Assembly (NCBI GenBank): GCA_016765295.1
Contig: JAESQF010000096.1
Span: 1-64,000, forward strand
Reading direction: 5' to 3'
Length of the DNA: 64,000 nucleotides
From: Oleispira sp.
Lineage (GTDB): Bacteria > Pseudomonadota > Gammaproteobacteria > Pseudomonadales > Oceanobacteraceae
The first letter of the stretch is position 1. Each line of letters begins with the position of its first letter. The position numbers and the translations under genes were made by a program. Below are positions 1 through 8,175 of this stretch, one piece after another. Under the pieces are notes generated by a model. It was given only the letters and a program-made list of their open reading frames with translations. It made no database searches and was not told the origin of the DNA.

Positions 1-2
1 AA

Positions 3-602
3 TTCGATCAGATTAAACATCGCTTAGTCGGCGAACGTACTCGCCGTACCTTCCGCTTAGGTGACAAGGTATCGATCCAAGTGATGAGTGTATCTCTTGA
101 TGATCGCAAGATTGATTTTGCCCTAGCGGCGGCTCCGGGTGAAGTAGCTCCAATCACCACCGCTGAGTTTCGTCAGAATAAAAAGTCTGGTGGGAAGAAA
201 GAACATAAACGTCCAGTATCACGTCGCCCTGCTAGTTCTGACAATGAAGCTGGCGGAGACAAGAGTGGCGAACCAAAGAAACGCCGCGGACCACGTCGTA
301 ATGGTCGTAAGAAAACCACTAACACGGGCAGCAAGAATATCGGCGGCGCTAACAAGTCTGAGATAAGTAACTCTGCTGATCAGCAAGCCAGTACCACTGG
401 CGGTAGCAACTCTAGCTCTAACAAGCCGGCGAAAAAGAAAAAACGCCCAATGTCTAAGCGCCAGAAGTTAAATGGTGCCGCCGCTAAATCGAAGAACCAA
501 AGTGCTGACGCATCTTCTAAGTCCAAGAATCGTAAGCCGAAGAAACCTGGTTCAGCGAAGAAGAAAGCTAAAAAATCAAATGCCAAAGCGCATATCGCTT
601 AG
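3..602 (+). CDS. rnr: Ribonuclease R, C-terminal part (5' end outside window)
   Basis: This reading frame is open at the left edge, and only the last 199 codons are present. The first ~40 residues match the end of the RNase R S1 RNA-binding domain (an HRLVGERTRRTFRLGD-like segment, then DDRKIDFAL). The remaining ~155 residues are a low-complexity tail of Lys, Ser, Asn and Gly with many KKK/RRK clusters. RNase R is a 3'-5' exoribonuclease that degrades structured RNA and takes part in tmRNA-linked decay. Basic tails are known in the family, and this one is long. It lies directly upstream of rlmB, the usual rnr–rlmB pairing in gamma-proteobacteria. The catalytic RNB domain cannot be seen here. 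Confidence 0.9.
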   Translation, partial: FDQIKHRLVGERTRRTFRLGDKVSIQVMSVSLDDRKIDFALAAAPGEVAPITTAEFRQNKKSGGKKEHKRPVSRRPASSDNEAGGDKSGEPKKRRGPRRNGRKKTTNTGSKNIGGANKSEISNSADQQASTTGGSNSSSNKPAKKKKRPMSKRQKLNGAAAKSKNQSADASSKSKNRKPKKPGSAKKKAKKSNAKAHIA

Positions 603-641
603 GGCTGTAATTAAGCATGCCCTTTGCTTATAGGAAATAGA

Positions 642-1379
642 ATGAAACTTGAGATCGTTTACGGCATTCATGCCGTAATGACACTATTACAACGCAGCCC
701 AGACCAAGTGACTGAGCTGTGGGTACTTAAAAGCCGTGACGATAAGCGTATGCAAGACATTGTCGAGCTGGCCGAAGCACAAGAAATTCCGATCATGGAA
801 ACCAACAAAGGCCTTTTAAGTCAAAAAGCCGATGGTAACCATCAGGGCGTTATTGCCATGCGTTATCCTCAGCGTGGTTATAGCGAAAAGAATTTAGATG
901 AAGAATTGGATAAGATTGAAGGTGTTCCGTTAATTCTTGTTTTAGACGGCGTTACTGATCCACATAACCTAGGTGCTTGCTTACGTACAGCAGATGCCGC
1001 CGGTGTTCACATGGTAATTGCGCCGAAAGATAACTCTGCTCCTTTAAATTCCGTTGCTAGCAAAATTGCTTGTGGTGCTGCCGAAGCGGTTCCTTATATT
1101 CAGGTGACTAATCTTTCGCGTACGTTAAAGGATTTACAGCAACGCGGAATCTGGATTACCGGTACTGCGGGTGAAGCAACGCAGTCGGTTTATCAAGCTG
1201 ATCTGAAAGGCCCGACAGCATTAGTCATGGGCGCAGAAGGTAAAGGCATGCGTCGCTTAACCCGCGAGAATTGTGATTATTTAATTAATATTCCAATGGC
1301 TGGCGAAGTTAGTTCTTTAAACGTATCGGTGGCAACCGGTGTGTGTTTATTTGAAATCATACGTCAGCGTGCAAGCTAA
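642..1379 (+). CDS. rlmB: 23S rRNA (guanosine-2'-O-)-methyltransferase RlmB
   Basis: SpoU-family (SPOUT) methyltransferase of 245 residues, close to the family length (243 in E. coli). It 2'-O-methylates a single guanosine in domain V of 23S rRNA using AdoMet. The N-terminal substrate-binding domain starts YGIHAVMTLLQ. The catalytic domain has the three SpoU motifs: LVLDGVTDPHNLGACLRTADAAG, LVMGAEGKGMRR, and IPMAGEVSSLNVSVATGVCLFE. The ATG at 642 was chosen because AGGAAA sits just upstream and the protein then starts like known RlmB. An in-frame TTG at 624 has no such support. It follows rnr by 39 bases and is probably co-transcribed with it. Confidence 0.95.
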   Translation: MKLEIVYGIHAVMTLLQRSPDQVTELWVLKSRDDKRMQDIVELAEAQEIPIMETNKGLLSQKADGNHQGVIAMRYPQRGYSEKNLDEELDKIEGVPLILVLDGVTDPHNLGACLRTADAAGVHMVIAPKDNSAPLNSVASKIACGAAEAVPYIQVTNLSRTLKDLQQRGIWITGTAGEATQSVYQADLKGPTALVMGAEGKGMRRLTRENCDYLINIPMAGEVSSLNVSVATGVCLFEIIRQRAS

Positions 1380-1427
1380 CAACGTTTCAATATACGCGGC
1401 ACTCAGATTTAAGAGCAAGGAAATACA

Positions 1428-2492
1428 ATGGATTGGTGGCAAGATTTAGTTCAGCAGAATTACGATTGGTTATGGGAAGCAGGATTGGCACTTCTCATAA
1501 CATTAGCGGTGGCATTAGCTTGGCGCTCATTTCGCAAGCGCTTAGCGCCTGTTATCACCAAAAGTAAAAATCGCTGGGACGACATTGCTCTCCATGCCTT
1601 TGGTATTCCCGTCAATTGGCTAATTATTATTATCGGCGGCTCTTGGTTTGCAGATATAACCGCACGCCATTACAGCTCAGAAATAATCAATAGTATTCCT
1701 ATTGCTCGCCAACTTGCTGCTTTAGTAGTTATTGCTTGGGGTGTTTGGCGCTTAATTTCGAGTATTGAAACCAAGCAACTGGATAAGGGGAATGACCCGA
1801 CTACCGTTCAATTGGTAGGCAAGGTTACCAAACTAACGCTAACCATTTTGATCGTCTTACCTATTTTTCAAATTTTTGGTATTTCAATATCCGGCATGCT
1901 GGCCTTTGGTGGCATGGGTGGCTTGATTGTTGGTATGGCGGCTAAAGATTTATTAGCTAATTTTTTCGGTTCAATCATGATCTATCTTGATCGTCCGTTT
2001 AAAGTCGGTGACTGGATTCGCTCTCCTGATCGTAACATTGAAGGCACTGTTGAAAAAATTGGTTTTCGTTTAACCGTGATTCGTACCTTTGATAAGCGCC
2101 CACTTTATGTGCCCAATTCGGTTTTCACAAATATCGCTGTTGAAAACCCATCGCGCATGAAAAATCGCCGCATCAAAGAAACCATTGGCGTGCGCTATCA
2201 GGATGCAAAAAAACTACCGTTAATTCTAGATGATGTTCGCACTATGTTAGAGCAGCATGACGATATTGATGCCAAGCAAACATTAATCGTTAACCTTAAT
2301 AGCTTTGCCGCATCGAGTTTAGATTTCTTTATTTATACTTTTACCAAAACGACAGACTGGGTTCAGTATCATCATATTAAACAAGATGTGATGTTAAAAG
2401 TTTTAGATATTATTCATAAGCATGAAGCGGATTGTGCTTTTCCTACGCAGACATTGCATATTGATTCTATGCCCGAAGGATTGAGTCGGTAA
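1428..2492 (+). CDS. MscS-family mechanosensitive ion channel
   Basis: Inner-membrane protein of 354 residues with about four hydrophobic segments (around 17-32, 55-75, 88-108, 130-155). These are followed by the MscS pore and upper-beta region: a glycine-rich GGMGGLIVGMAAKDLLANFFG helix, then PFKVGDWIRSPDRNIEGTVEKIGFR and VPNSVFTNIAVENPSR. Family members open under membrane tension and release solutes during hypo-osmotic shock. The size and extra N-terminal helices are closer to the YbdG/YnaI-type than to the minimal MscS. AAGGAA precedes the ATG. It stands alone between rlmB and a bidirectional terminator. Ion selectivity cannot be told from the sequence. Confidence 0.88.
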   Translation: MDWWQDLVQQNYDWLWEAGLALLITLAVALAWRSFRKRLAPVITKSKNRWDDIALHAFGIPVNWLIIIIGGSWFADITARHYSSEIINSIPIARQLAALVVIAWGVWRLISSIETKQLDKGNDPTTVQLVGKVTKLTLTILIVLPIFQIFGISISGMLAFGGMGGLIVGMAAKDLLANFFGSIMIYLDRPFKVGDWIRSPDRNIEGTVEKIGFRLTVIRTFDKRPLYVPNSVFTNIAVENPSRMKNRRIKETIGVRYQDAKKLPLILDDVRTMLEQHDDIDAKQTLIVNLNSFAASSLDFFIYTFTKTTDWVQYHHIKQDVMLKVLDIIHKHEADCAFPTQTLHIDSMPEGLSR

Positions 2493-2538
2493 GATTAGTG
2501 CACTAGTCGCTTAAAGAGAATCATCAAATTCTACTGAT

Positions 2539-2577
2539 AAAAAAACCGTAATCCGATATTCGCATTACGGTTTTTTT
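2539..2577. terminator. Bidirectional rho-independent terminator
   Basis: A run of A and ACCGTAAT pair with ATTACGGT and a run of T around an 11-nt loop. U-runs exist in both directions. It ends the MscS-type gene (+) and the lipoprotein gene (-), which converge here. Confidence 0.85.
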
Positions 2578-2615
2578 ACTTTTGTATTCTGAACTAAAGT
2601 TTTGCCTCTTGATTT

Positions 2616-3794
2616 TTATTCCGTAGGCTCTGCCACAACAGGTTCACTTAGCGCTAAGAAATCTGCTAAAGGTAAAACCTCTGGGGTTTCCGCACCTCTC
2701 TGCACACTCACAAACCCATCATTTCTAAACTCTACAGTAACAGTCATTGTATCAACATCCGTATTTTGATGTTCCAAGGTTAGAGTTCCTGATGGCTCGC
2801 CTTTCAAAGAAATATCCATATCAGACCAAGTCACCTCAGTATTTCTATTAGTACCGCCACCCATTGCAGCATTTGCCATGGTTTTTGCAGAGAAATTATA
2901 GGTATAAGTAACAACTTGCTTATCATCGTCACCACAGGTCTCTACAGGTATTGATTTAAGGTCCATATCTGTGAATTTGGTATAAAGGTAGAAGTTATTT
3001 ATACCATCTCCCTCTTGCGTCCCTACCTCAGAGCTACGCATTCCCTGCTGTTCAACTCGCTGATACTTCGTACCATTACAATCGAGGTCAGTCGTTGAGA
3101 AATCAACATACGATTCATATTCATGATCAAAGAAGAAGGTTGAAATATCGCTTTGGAAAAGGTAATCGGTAAAATCCTTTAAAATTGGATCATCATCTTC
3201 ATCTAAAATAGGAAGACCATCCTGATCAAAAGTAGGAGCTGAATCAACGGCTGAAATAATTGTACTGGTTTTGTTTTTAGTGAGATCAGTGAAGTCGGTT
3301 CTCGCAGTGGAATTAAAGAAACCATCAAAATATTGCCCAGCAACGGTACCGTCTTGACAAGCAATACCTTGGCTCTTTTGTGTATTTTCTTTTATTAGCC
3401 AATCACTTTCACACGGAGTTGGGTCTCCTCCCTCAATCTCATAGCATATGTCACCCAACTGCTCAGCAACCATGCGACCACTAATATTACAGTCACGATC
3501 AGCATCAACCCGCAGCAGGTTTACTAACGCATCAAAGGCCGCTAGTTGATTGGTAAATACCAATCTCAGCATACTACTTTTCGTAATCACACGATAAGCA
3601 TGAGAAGCATTCGTCACGTAGTTTTCAGCTGTCCATTCAACCTCTGTAATTTCTTTATTGATTTCAATCGGTGCAATAACAGGGGCAGGGCCAGAAACAG
3701 TTGAAGAGCTGTTACCTGAGCAAGCGGCTAATAGACCAACCAAACTAATGGCTGCACTCAGTTTTAAGGGTTTTAATAAAGCATTCAATTGCAT
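2616..3794 (-). CDS. Hypothetical acidic lipoprotein
   Basis: No family recognised. The 392-residue product begins with a signal peptide and a clear lipobox (LVGLLAAC, Cys at about residue 25) followed by a Ser/Gly linker, so it should be exported and lipid-anchored, probably to the outer membrane. The mature part is acidic, rich in Asp/Thr, and has several cysteines that could form disulfides (DRDCN, DICYE, TPCES, GIACQDG, DLDCNG, VETCGDDD). An Asp-rich stretch (ILDEDDDP) could bind calcium. It is a single gene between two plus-strand operons. A role in the cell envelope is inferred only from export. Confidence 0.75.
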   Translation of the reverse strand: MQLNALLKPLKLSAAISLVGLLAACSGNSSSTVSGPAPVIAPIEINKEITEVEWTAENYVTNASHAYRVITKSSMLRLVFTNQLAAFDALVNLLRVDADRDCNISGRMVAEQLGDICYEIEGGDPTPCESDWLIKENTQKSQGIACQDGTVAGQYFDGFFNSTARTDFTDLTKNKTSTIISAVDSAPTFDQDGLPILDEDDDPILKDFTDYLFQSDISTFFFDHEYESYVDFSTTDLDCNGTKYQRVEQQGMRSSEVGTQEGDGINNFYLYTKFTDMDLKSIPVETCGDDDKQVVTYTYNFSAKTMANAAMGGGTNRNTEVTWSDMDISLKGEPSGTLTLEHQNTDVDTMTVTVEFRNDGFVSVQRGAETPEVLPLADFLALSEPVVAEPTE

Positions 3795-3906
3795 GGTGAG
3801 TTCTCAATGGTTATTTTTTATTTGCCATCAGTGTAATTGAGTCGCCTCTAATGGCAAAGTTCAAACGCTGCTATTTACCGAATGCTCACACATATGGCTT
3901 ATTTGA

Positions 3907-3935
3907 TTGAAATTTATTCAACAGCCTGATAAAAT
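3907..3935 (+). promoter_or_regulatory. Sigma70-type promoter of the rpsF operon
   Basis: TTGAAA, 17 bases, then TAAAAT: five of six consensus bases in each box with ideal spacing. It lies about 140 bases upstream of rpsF, leaving a leader long enough for the S6:S18 element. Nothing else in the 280-base gap is as good. Confidence 0.7.
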
Positions 3936-4010
3936 CCGGCCTCATTTTTCTGTCTGAGACAGCTAAATCTGGCCTAGGTCAGTATTTATCGGTCATCAAG
4001 CAGAATCTCC

Positions 4011-4051
4011 TTGCCTTACCGCATCTTTATTTGAAGATATTGGAAGGCTAA
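4011..4051 (+). promoter_or_regulatory. S6:S18 ribosomal-protein autoregulatory leader (rpsF leader)
   Basis: In the rpsF leader, TTGCCTT (4011-4017) pairs with AAGGCTAA (4044-4051, one bulged base). Above it, an unpaired ACCG (4018-4021) precedes a hairpin CATCTT-loop-GAAGAT. The CCG bulge next to an apical hairpin is the signature of the mRNA motif bound by the S6:S18 complex in many bacteria, where it imitates the 16S rRNA site. It would let excess S6:S18 repress translation of rpsF-rpsR. The structure was read by eye. Confidence 0.75.
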
Positions 4052-4073
4052 ACAAACCATAAGGAGCCTAAGC

Positions 4074-4505
4074 ATGCGTCATTATGAAGTAGTGTTTTTG
4101 GTACACCCTGATCAAAGCGAACAAGTTTCAGCTATGATAGAACGTTATACTACGTCTATCGAAGAGTCTGAAGGCACAGTACACCGTATGGAAGATTGGG
4201 GCCGTCGTCACTTGGCATACCCAATCAACAACATCCATAAAGCTCATTACGTGTTGATGAACATCGAATGTTCTCAAGCCGTTCTTGACGAGCTAACGAC
4301 TTCTTTCCGTTATAACGATGCTGTTCTTCGTAACATGGTTATTCGTCGTGACGAAGCTGTTACTGAAGCATCGGCAGTTAAAGCGGCTGAAAGCCGTGAT
4401 GACCGTCGTCGTGATGACCGTCGCCCTGAAGCACCTGCTGCTCCAGTCGCTGACGCACCAGTAACTGAAGAAGCCGCTGCTCCTGCAGCTGCTGAAGAAG
4501 AATAG
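4074..4505 (+). CDS. rpsF: 30S ribosomal protein S6
   Basis: bS6, 143 residues. The ferredoxin-like core ([50 protein letters not shown]) occupies residues 1-100. It is followed by a low-complexity tail of RDD/DRR repeats, then Ala/Pro/Glu ending in EEE. S6 binds S18 in the platform of the 30S subunit. The tail ending in glutamates resembles that of E. coli S6, where RimK adds further glutamates; whether that happens here is inference. AAGGAG precedes the ATG. First gene of rpsF-rpsR-DUF2232-rplI. Confidence 0.97.
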   Translation: MRHYEVVFLVHPDQSEQVSAMIERYTTSIEESEGTVHRMEDWGRRHLAYPINNIHKAHYVLMNIECSQAVLDELTTSFRYNDAVLRNMVIRRDEAVTEASAVKAAESRDDRRRDDRRPEAPAAPVADAPVTEEAAAPAAAEEE

Positions 4506-4515
4506 GAGTTTCACC

Positions 4516-4743
4516 ATGGCACGTTTTTTCCGTCGTCGTAAGTTCTGCCGTTTCACTGCTGAAAATGTTGTAGAGATCGATTATAAAGATCTTGATACAT
4601 TGAAAGGCTATGTTACTGAAACTGGCAAAATTGTACCAAGCCGTATTACAGGTACTAATGCAAAGTATCAGCGTCAATTGTCTACTGCAATTAAACGCGC
4701 TCGTTACATTGCTTTATTGCCATACACTGACGCTCATAAATAA
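4516..4743 (+). CDS. rpsR: 30S ribosomal protein S18
   Basis: bS18, 75 residues, the normal length. It has the basic N-terminus [16 protein letters not shown], the core [25 protein letters not shown], and the conserved end [23 protein letters not shown]. It forms a heterodimer with S6 in the 30S platform. The gene begins 10 bases after rpsF with AGGAG in the gap, so translation is likely coupled and both products fall under the leader element upstream. Confidence 0.98.
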   Translation: MARFFRRRKFCRFTAENVVEIDYKDLDTLKGYVTETGKIVPSRITGTNAKYQRQLSTAIKRARYIALLPYTDAHK

Positions 4744-4760
4744 GCGACGGTATTGTAATA

Positions 4761-5618
4761 ATGTTTAAAGCCCTAGCTAAATGGAGCATGGATAGACCGC
4801 TGAACGCAATCATTGCGATTGTTGCGACGCTTTTTATTCCCCTATTATTTTGGCTAGGCGCTGCTCTAATGGCGCTTTCTATATTGCGTCACGGAGCAAA
4901 AGAAGCCGCCAATGTGGTTTTGTGGGGTAGCTTACCGGTTTTTGCTTGGTTAGCTATGGGGGATTCAACGCCTCTAATCACAGCCCTTGGCGCTTCGACT
5001 TTAGCGATTATCTTACGTTCTAGTGTTGATCTTAGATTAACGTTAATGAGCGCAAGTGGAATCGGTGTGTTGATTTATTTTGCCCTGCCTTTGTTAATGC
5101 CTGAGGTATTAGCGGAAGTTCAGAAGCAAAGTGAAGTCATGTTAGAAGAAGCTTTAAAGGATAACCTTGAGCTTTGGCATAGCATTCAACCTAAAGTTGG
5201 CCCCCTAATGGTTGGGGCATTGGCTGCAGTGCAAACTATGGTCATGGTTTTGTGTCTTTTATTAGCGCGCTGGTGGCAAGCTGCTTTCTATAACCCCGGT
5301 GGTTATAGTGAAGAATTCCATCCTTTAAGATTGCCTGTCGGTTATACCGCAAGCGTGGTCTTATTATTGGTTTTTGGCTCTAGTCTTCCTCCGCTCATTA
5401 GTGGCACTTTACCTATATTAATCATTCCTCTGGTCATTGCAGGTGTTGCACTTGTACACGGCATTGTCGGGATGAAGAACTTAGGTGGACAATGGCTGTT
5501 TGCGTTTTATATAAGCGTATTTTTATTCGGCCCCTACCTATTTACATTACTAATTTTTCTCGCGCTTATCGATAGCATTATCGACATTCGGGGCAGACTA
5601 AAAGACACAGTTGATTGA
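4761..5618 (+). CDS. DUF2232 family membrane protein
   Basis: Polytopic inner-membrane protein of 285 residues with about seven or eight hydrophobic segments and few charged loops. A gene of this family sits between rpsR and rplI in many gamma-proteobacteria (YybS-like, DUF2232), and position plus topology support that assignment. Its function is not established. A soluble stretch around residues 115-145 ([20 protein letters not shown]) may be periplasmic or cytoplasmic. It starts 17 bases after rpsR and ends 40 bases before rplI, so it is part of the ribosomal operon and will be highly transcribed. Confidence 0.85.
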   Translation: MFKALAKWSMDRPLNAIIAIVATLFIPLLFWLGAALMALSILRHGAKEAANVVLWGSLPVFAWLAMGDSTPLITALGASTLAIILRSSVDLRLTLMSASGIGVLIYFALPLLMPEVLAEVQKQSEVMLEEALKDNLELWHSIQPKVGPLMVGALAAVQTMVMVLCLLLARWWQAAFYNPGGYSEEFHPLRLPVGYTASVVLLLVFGSSLPPLISGTLPILIIPLVIAGVALVHGIVGMKNLGGQWLFAFYISVFLFGPYLFTLLIFLALIDSIIDIRGRLKDTVD

Positions 5619-5658
5619 GCCCAAAAGGCTTCAACTCTGTAGTGCTAAGGATATTATC

Positions 5659-6108
5659 ATGAAAGTTATTTTATTAGAAAAAGTTGCAAAGTTAGGCGGT
5701 CTTGGTGACAGCGTAAACGTTAAGCCTGGTTTCGCACGCAACTTCCTTTTGCCACAAGGCAAGGCAGTTCCTGCAACTAAAATAAACATCGAACAGTTTG
5801 AAACTCGTCGTGCCGAGCTTGAGAAAGCCGCTACTGCGAAGCTTACTGCTGCTCAAACTCGTAAGACTAAGATCGAAGAAATCGAACTTACTGTTGCTGT
5901 TAAATCTGGCGACGAAGGTAAGTTGTTCGGTTCATTGGGCAACCGTGACATCGCTGAGCTTGCTACTGAAGCTGGCGTTGAGTTGGCTAAAGCTGAAGTT
6001 CGCTTGCCGACTGGTCCGATCCGTAACGTTGGTGAGTTCGACATCACTATCCAGTTACACGCAGAAGTTTCTGCTACATTGAAGCTATTGGTTGTTGCTG
6101 AAGACTAA
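5659..6108 (+). CDS. rplI: 50S ribosomal protein L9
   Basis: bL9, 149 residues, identical in length to E. coli L9. The N-terminal 23S-binding domain reads [19 protein letters not shown] followed by [17 protein letters not shown] long connecting helix (residues ~42-75) leads to the C-terminal domain. The ATG at 5659 was chosen because it gives the canonical N-terminus and has AAGGAT upstream. Longer reading from a TTG at 5611 would overlap the previous gene and adds unconserved residues. Last gene of its operon. Confidence 0.97.
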   Translation: MKVILLEKVAKLGGLGDSVNVKPGFARNFLLPQGKAVPATKINIEQFETRRAELEKAATAKLTAAQTRKTKIEEIELTVAVKSGDEGKLFGSLGNRDIAELATEAGVELAKAEVRLPTGPIRNVGEFDITIQLHAEVSATLKLLVVAED

Positions 6109-6136
6109 TCTCTTCACTAGCACTAAGTTTCAGATT

Positions 6137-6174
6137 AAGGCACTATTAGCACACGCTATTAGTGCCTTTTTTTT
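6137..6174 (+). terminator. Rho-independent terminator after rplI
   Basis: AAGGCACTATTAGC pairs with GCTATTAGTGCCTT (one mismatch) around ACAC and is followed by eight T. It ends the rpsF operon. Confidence 0.9.
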
Positions 6175-6248
6175 GGTGCTCGATTATGCAATTAAGCAAG
6201 ATTGCTCTGCCCATAATCCCTCTCTAATTGATTAACGACCCATTGATA

Positions 6249-7637
6249 ATGACTGACCAAGCTGCTGACCAACAAAATTTATCTTTACGTACACCGCCGC
6301 ATTCAATAGACGCCGAGCAATCTGTTCTGGGTGGTTTATTATTGGATAATCGCGCTTGGGAATCAGTTTCAGAAGTATTAGAAGACACAGATTTTTATAG
6401 CCACAAGCACCGCAATATTTACCGTGCGATTAAGTCGTTAGTCGATCAAGAACAGCCGATTGATGTTGTTACCGTTGCCGAAGAATTAGAAGAGCTAGGT
6501 ACGCTAAGCGATGTGGGGGGTATCGCGTATTTAGGTGAACTCGCCGATATGACGCCTTCGACCGCCAACAGTGGTGCTTATGGCGTCATCGTTAAAGAAC
6601 GCTCGCAGCAACGTCGTTTAATCGAAGCCGCAGCCGATATATCACTTTCTGCCTATGAGCCAGAAGGTAAAAATTCCCTTGATATTCTTTCTGATGCTGA
6701 GCAAAAAATTGCTCAGATCGCCGAAGGTAATCGCAAAGAAGGTGGCCCTGTTATTGTTGGCCCCTTGCTAAAAAGCACACTAGATCAGTTAGACGAATTA
6801 TTTAATAAACCTGAAGGTTTGAGTGGTATAACGTCGGGTTTTACCGAAATTGATAACCGTACCTCTGGCTTCCAAAAAGCCGATATGATCGTAGTGGCAG
6901 GTCGTCCTTCGATGGGTAAAACCACCTACGCGATGAACTTGGTAGAAAATGCTTTAATCGCCACCAAGCGCCCTTGCATTGTATTTAGTATGGAGATGCC
7001 GTCTGAATCGATCGTTATGCGTATGTTATCTTCCATCGGCAAAATTGATCAGACTCGAATTCGAAGTGGTAAGTTAATTGAAGACGATTGGCCTAAGCTT
7101 TCGTCTGCGGTAAACATTCTAAAAGATTTACCTTTGTACATTGATGATACCCCAGCATTAACGCCACAAGATTTGCGCGCACGCTGTCGCAAAGTGTATC
7201 GTGAGAACGATAACGACCTTGCCCTTGTGATGGTCGACTATATGCAGCTAATGCAGGTTACAGGAGCTTCTGAGGGGCGTTCGCAAGAGATTTCTGAGAT
7301 CTCTCGTAGCATGAAGGCTATTGCCAAAGAATTTAGCTGCCCTATCATTGCCTTGTCTCAGTTAAACCGTGCTTTGGAGCAACGCCCCAATAAGCGCCCG
7401 GTAATGTCGGATCTACGTGAATCAGGCGCGATCGAGCAGGATGCCGATATTATCGCCTTTATTTATCGTGATGAAGTGTATAACGAAGATACCCCCGATA
7501 AAGGCATCGCCGAGATCATTACCGGCAAACACCGTAACGGCCCCATCGGCACCGACCGCTTAGCGTTCGTTGGTAAATATTCTCGCTTCGAGAATTTAGC
7601 AGCGGGCTATGAAGGCAATTGGGATGATGATGAATAA
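6249..7637 (+). CDS. dnaB: Replicative DNA helicase DnaB
   Basis: Hexameric 5'-3' helicase of the replication fork, 462 residues from the chosen ATG. The N-terminal domain begins PHSIDAEQSVLGGLLLDN. The RecA-like C-terminal domain carries Walker A GRPSMGKTT, Walker B region LALVMVDYMQLM, and SQLNRALEQRPNKRPVMSDLRESGAIEQDAD with the arginine finger region. The length matches the family (471 in E. coli). No strong ribosome-binding site is visible; a TTG at 6228 in the same frame is an alternative. A lambda P-like loader gene lies next door on the other strand. Confidence 0.96.
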   Translation: MTDQAADQQNLSLRTPPHSIDAEQSVLGGLLLDNRAWESVSEVLEDTDFYSHKHRNIYRAIKSLVDQEQPIDVVTVAEELEELGTLSDVGGIAYLGELADMTPSTANSGAYGVIVKERSQQRRLIEAAADISLSAYEPEGKNSLDILSDAEQKIAQIAEGNRKEGGPVIVGPLLKSTLDQLDELFNKPEGLSGITSGFTEIDNRTSGFQKADMIVVAGRPSMGKTTYAMNLVENALIATKRPCIVFSMEMPSESIVMRMLSSIGKIDQTRIRSGKLIEDDWPKLSSAVNILKDLPLYIDDTPALTPQDLRARCRKVYRENDNDLALVMVDYMQLMQVTGASEGRSQEISEISRSMKAIAKEFSCPIIALSQLNRALEQRPNKRPVMSDLRESGAIEQDADIIAFIYRDEVYNEDTPDKGIAEIITGKHRNGPIGTDRLAFVGKYSRFENLAAGYEGNWDDDE

Positions 7638-7732
7638 TCGGCAGGAAAGCCGATTATCACGAACTTTAGTTCGCCCGTAGGGCTGAATACACGGATGTAT
7701 GAAGTGAGTAGCTGTTTCTTTATTTAAGAAAC
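7634..7732 (+). other. Row of hairpins after dnaB
   Basis: Three inverted repeats follow one another. ATAATCGGC/GCCGATTAT (7634-7657) includes the dnaB stop codon. CGAACT/AGTTCG spans 7660-7673. GTTTCTT/AAGAAAC spans 7714-7732. None has a downstream T-run, so ordinary rho-independent termination is not shown. They could protect the dnaB mRNA 3' end or be part of a repeat element. Confidence 0.5.
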
Positions 7733-8024
7733 GCCGTGGCGCTTAAGCTTCCAACGATTCGCTCACAGATCGCTATTGGGCATCTCGTTCTGCGGCACGC
7801 TGTGAATACGTCGCTTCGCTCTCCCTGTAAGCTCGGCCACAGCATCCATGCTGCGGGACGGCCTTTAACAAGACACCCAATACCGATCCGCGAATCCAAG
7901 ATATTAATCCAGATACCCTTCATCAACTATCAAGGGCATGACGACTTATCCGTAGCGCATTAGCCGTTATTATTTTGAAGATATATTGCTATAGAATCTG
8001 ATAAAGCATTCGTGGTGATGTATT
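7733..8024. other. Non-coding stretch with inverted repeats, possible repeat remnant
   Basis: No convincing gene. A short open frame (7736-7963, +) has no ribosome-binding site, no recognisable family and a composition unlike its neighbours. The stretch contains GCTTAAGC (7742-7749) and the palindromic hairpin CAGCAT-CC-ATGCTG (7840-7853). A possible weak promoter TTGAAG-N17-CTGATA (7975-8003) points at the structured element that follows. It looks like a decayed or dispersed intergenic element, which a genome-wide repeat search would settle. Confidence 0.4.
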
Positions 8025-8129
8025 AGGTGGTTCGTTTTGGGGGCTTCCCGCAGCAGGGGCTGTGGAGAGCCCCCATGGTGAATACCTGCAACGGCTGGGG
8101 TTCACGGCGTCCCTCAAAAGGAACTACCT
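8025..8129 (+). ncRNA. Candidate structured RNA, three-way junction, unknown family
   Basis: An outer helix pairs 8025-8038 with 8116-8129 (13 of 14 positions, one of them G·U). Inside, hairpin one is GGGGGCT/AGCCCCC (8039-8045 with 8068-8074), a 2x2 internal loop, then CCGCAGC/GCTGTGG with an AGGG loop. Hairpin two is GTGAA/TTCAC (8078-8082 with 8101-8105). Both non-Watson-Crick pairs are G·U when read on the plus strand and would be A·C on the minus strand, which argues that the plus strand is transcribed. It matches no riboswitch, 6S, SRP or tmRNA consensus that I know. A 3' T-run is absent. Confidence 0.55.
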
Positions 8130-8175
8130 GATGCTGCGCATGTAAAACCTTAGCGTTACGGCACTTAACAAATAG

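Noticed and set aside
173-586. Minus-strand open frames opposite the RNase R tail
   Set aside because: Phe/Leu/Pro-rich shadows of the Lys/Arg-rich coding strand.
7925-7960. DnaA box/origin signal near dnaB
   Set aside because: One TTATCC-type word without the rest of the box, no cluster and no AT-rich unwinding element; not an origin.
7736-7963. 75-codon open frame (+) after dnaB
   Set aside because: No ribosome-binding site, no recognisable family, opposite strand also open, and filled with inverted repeats; treated as non-coding.
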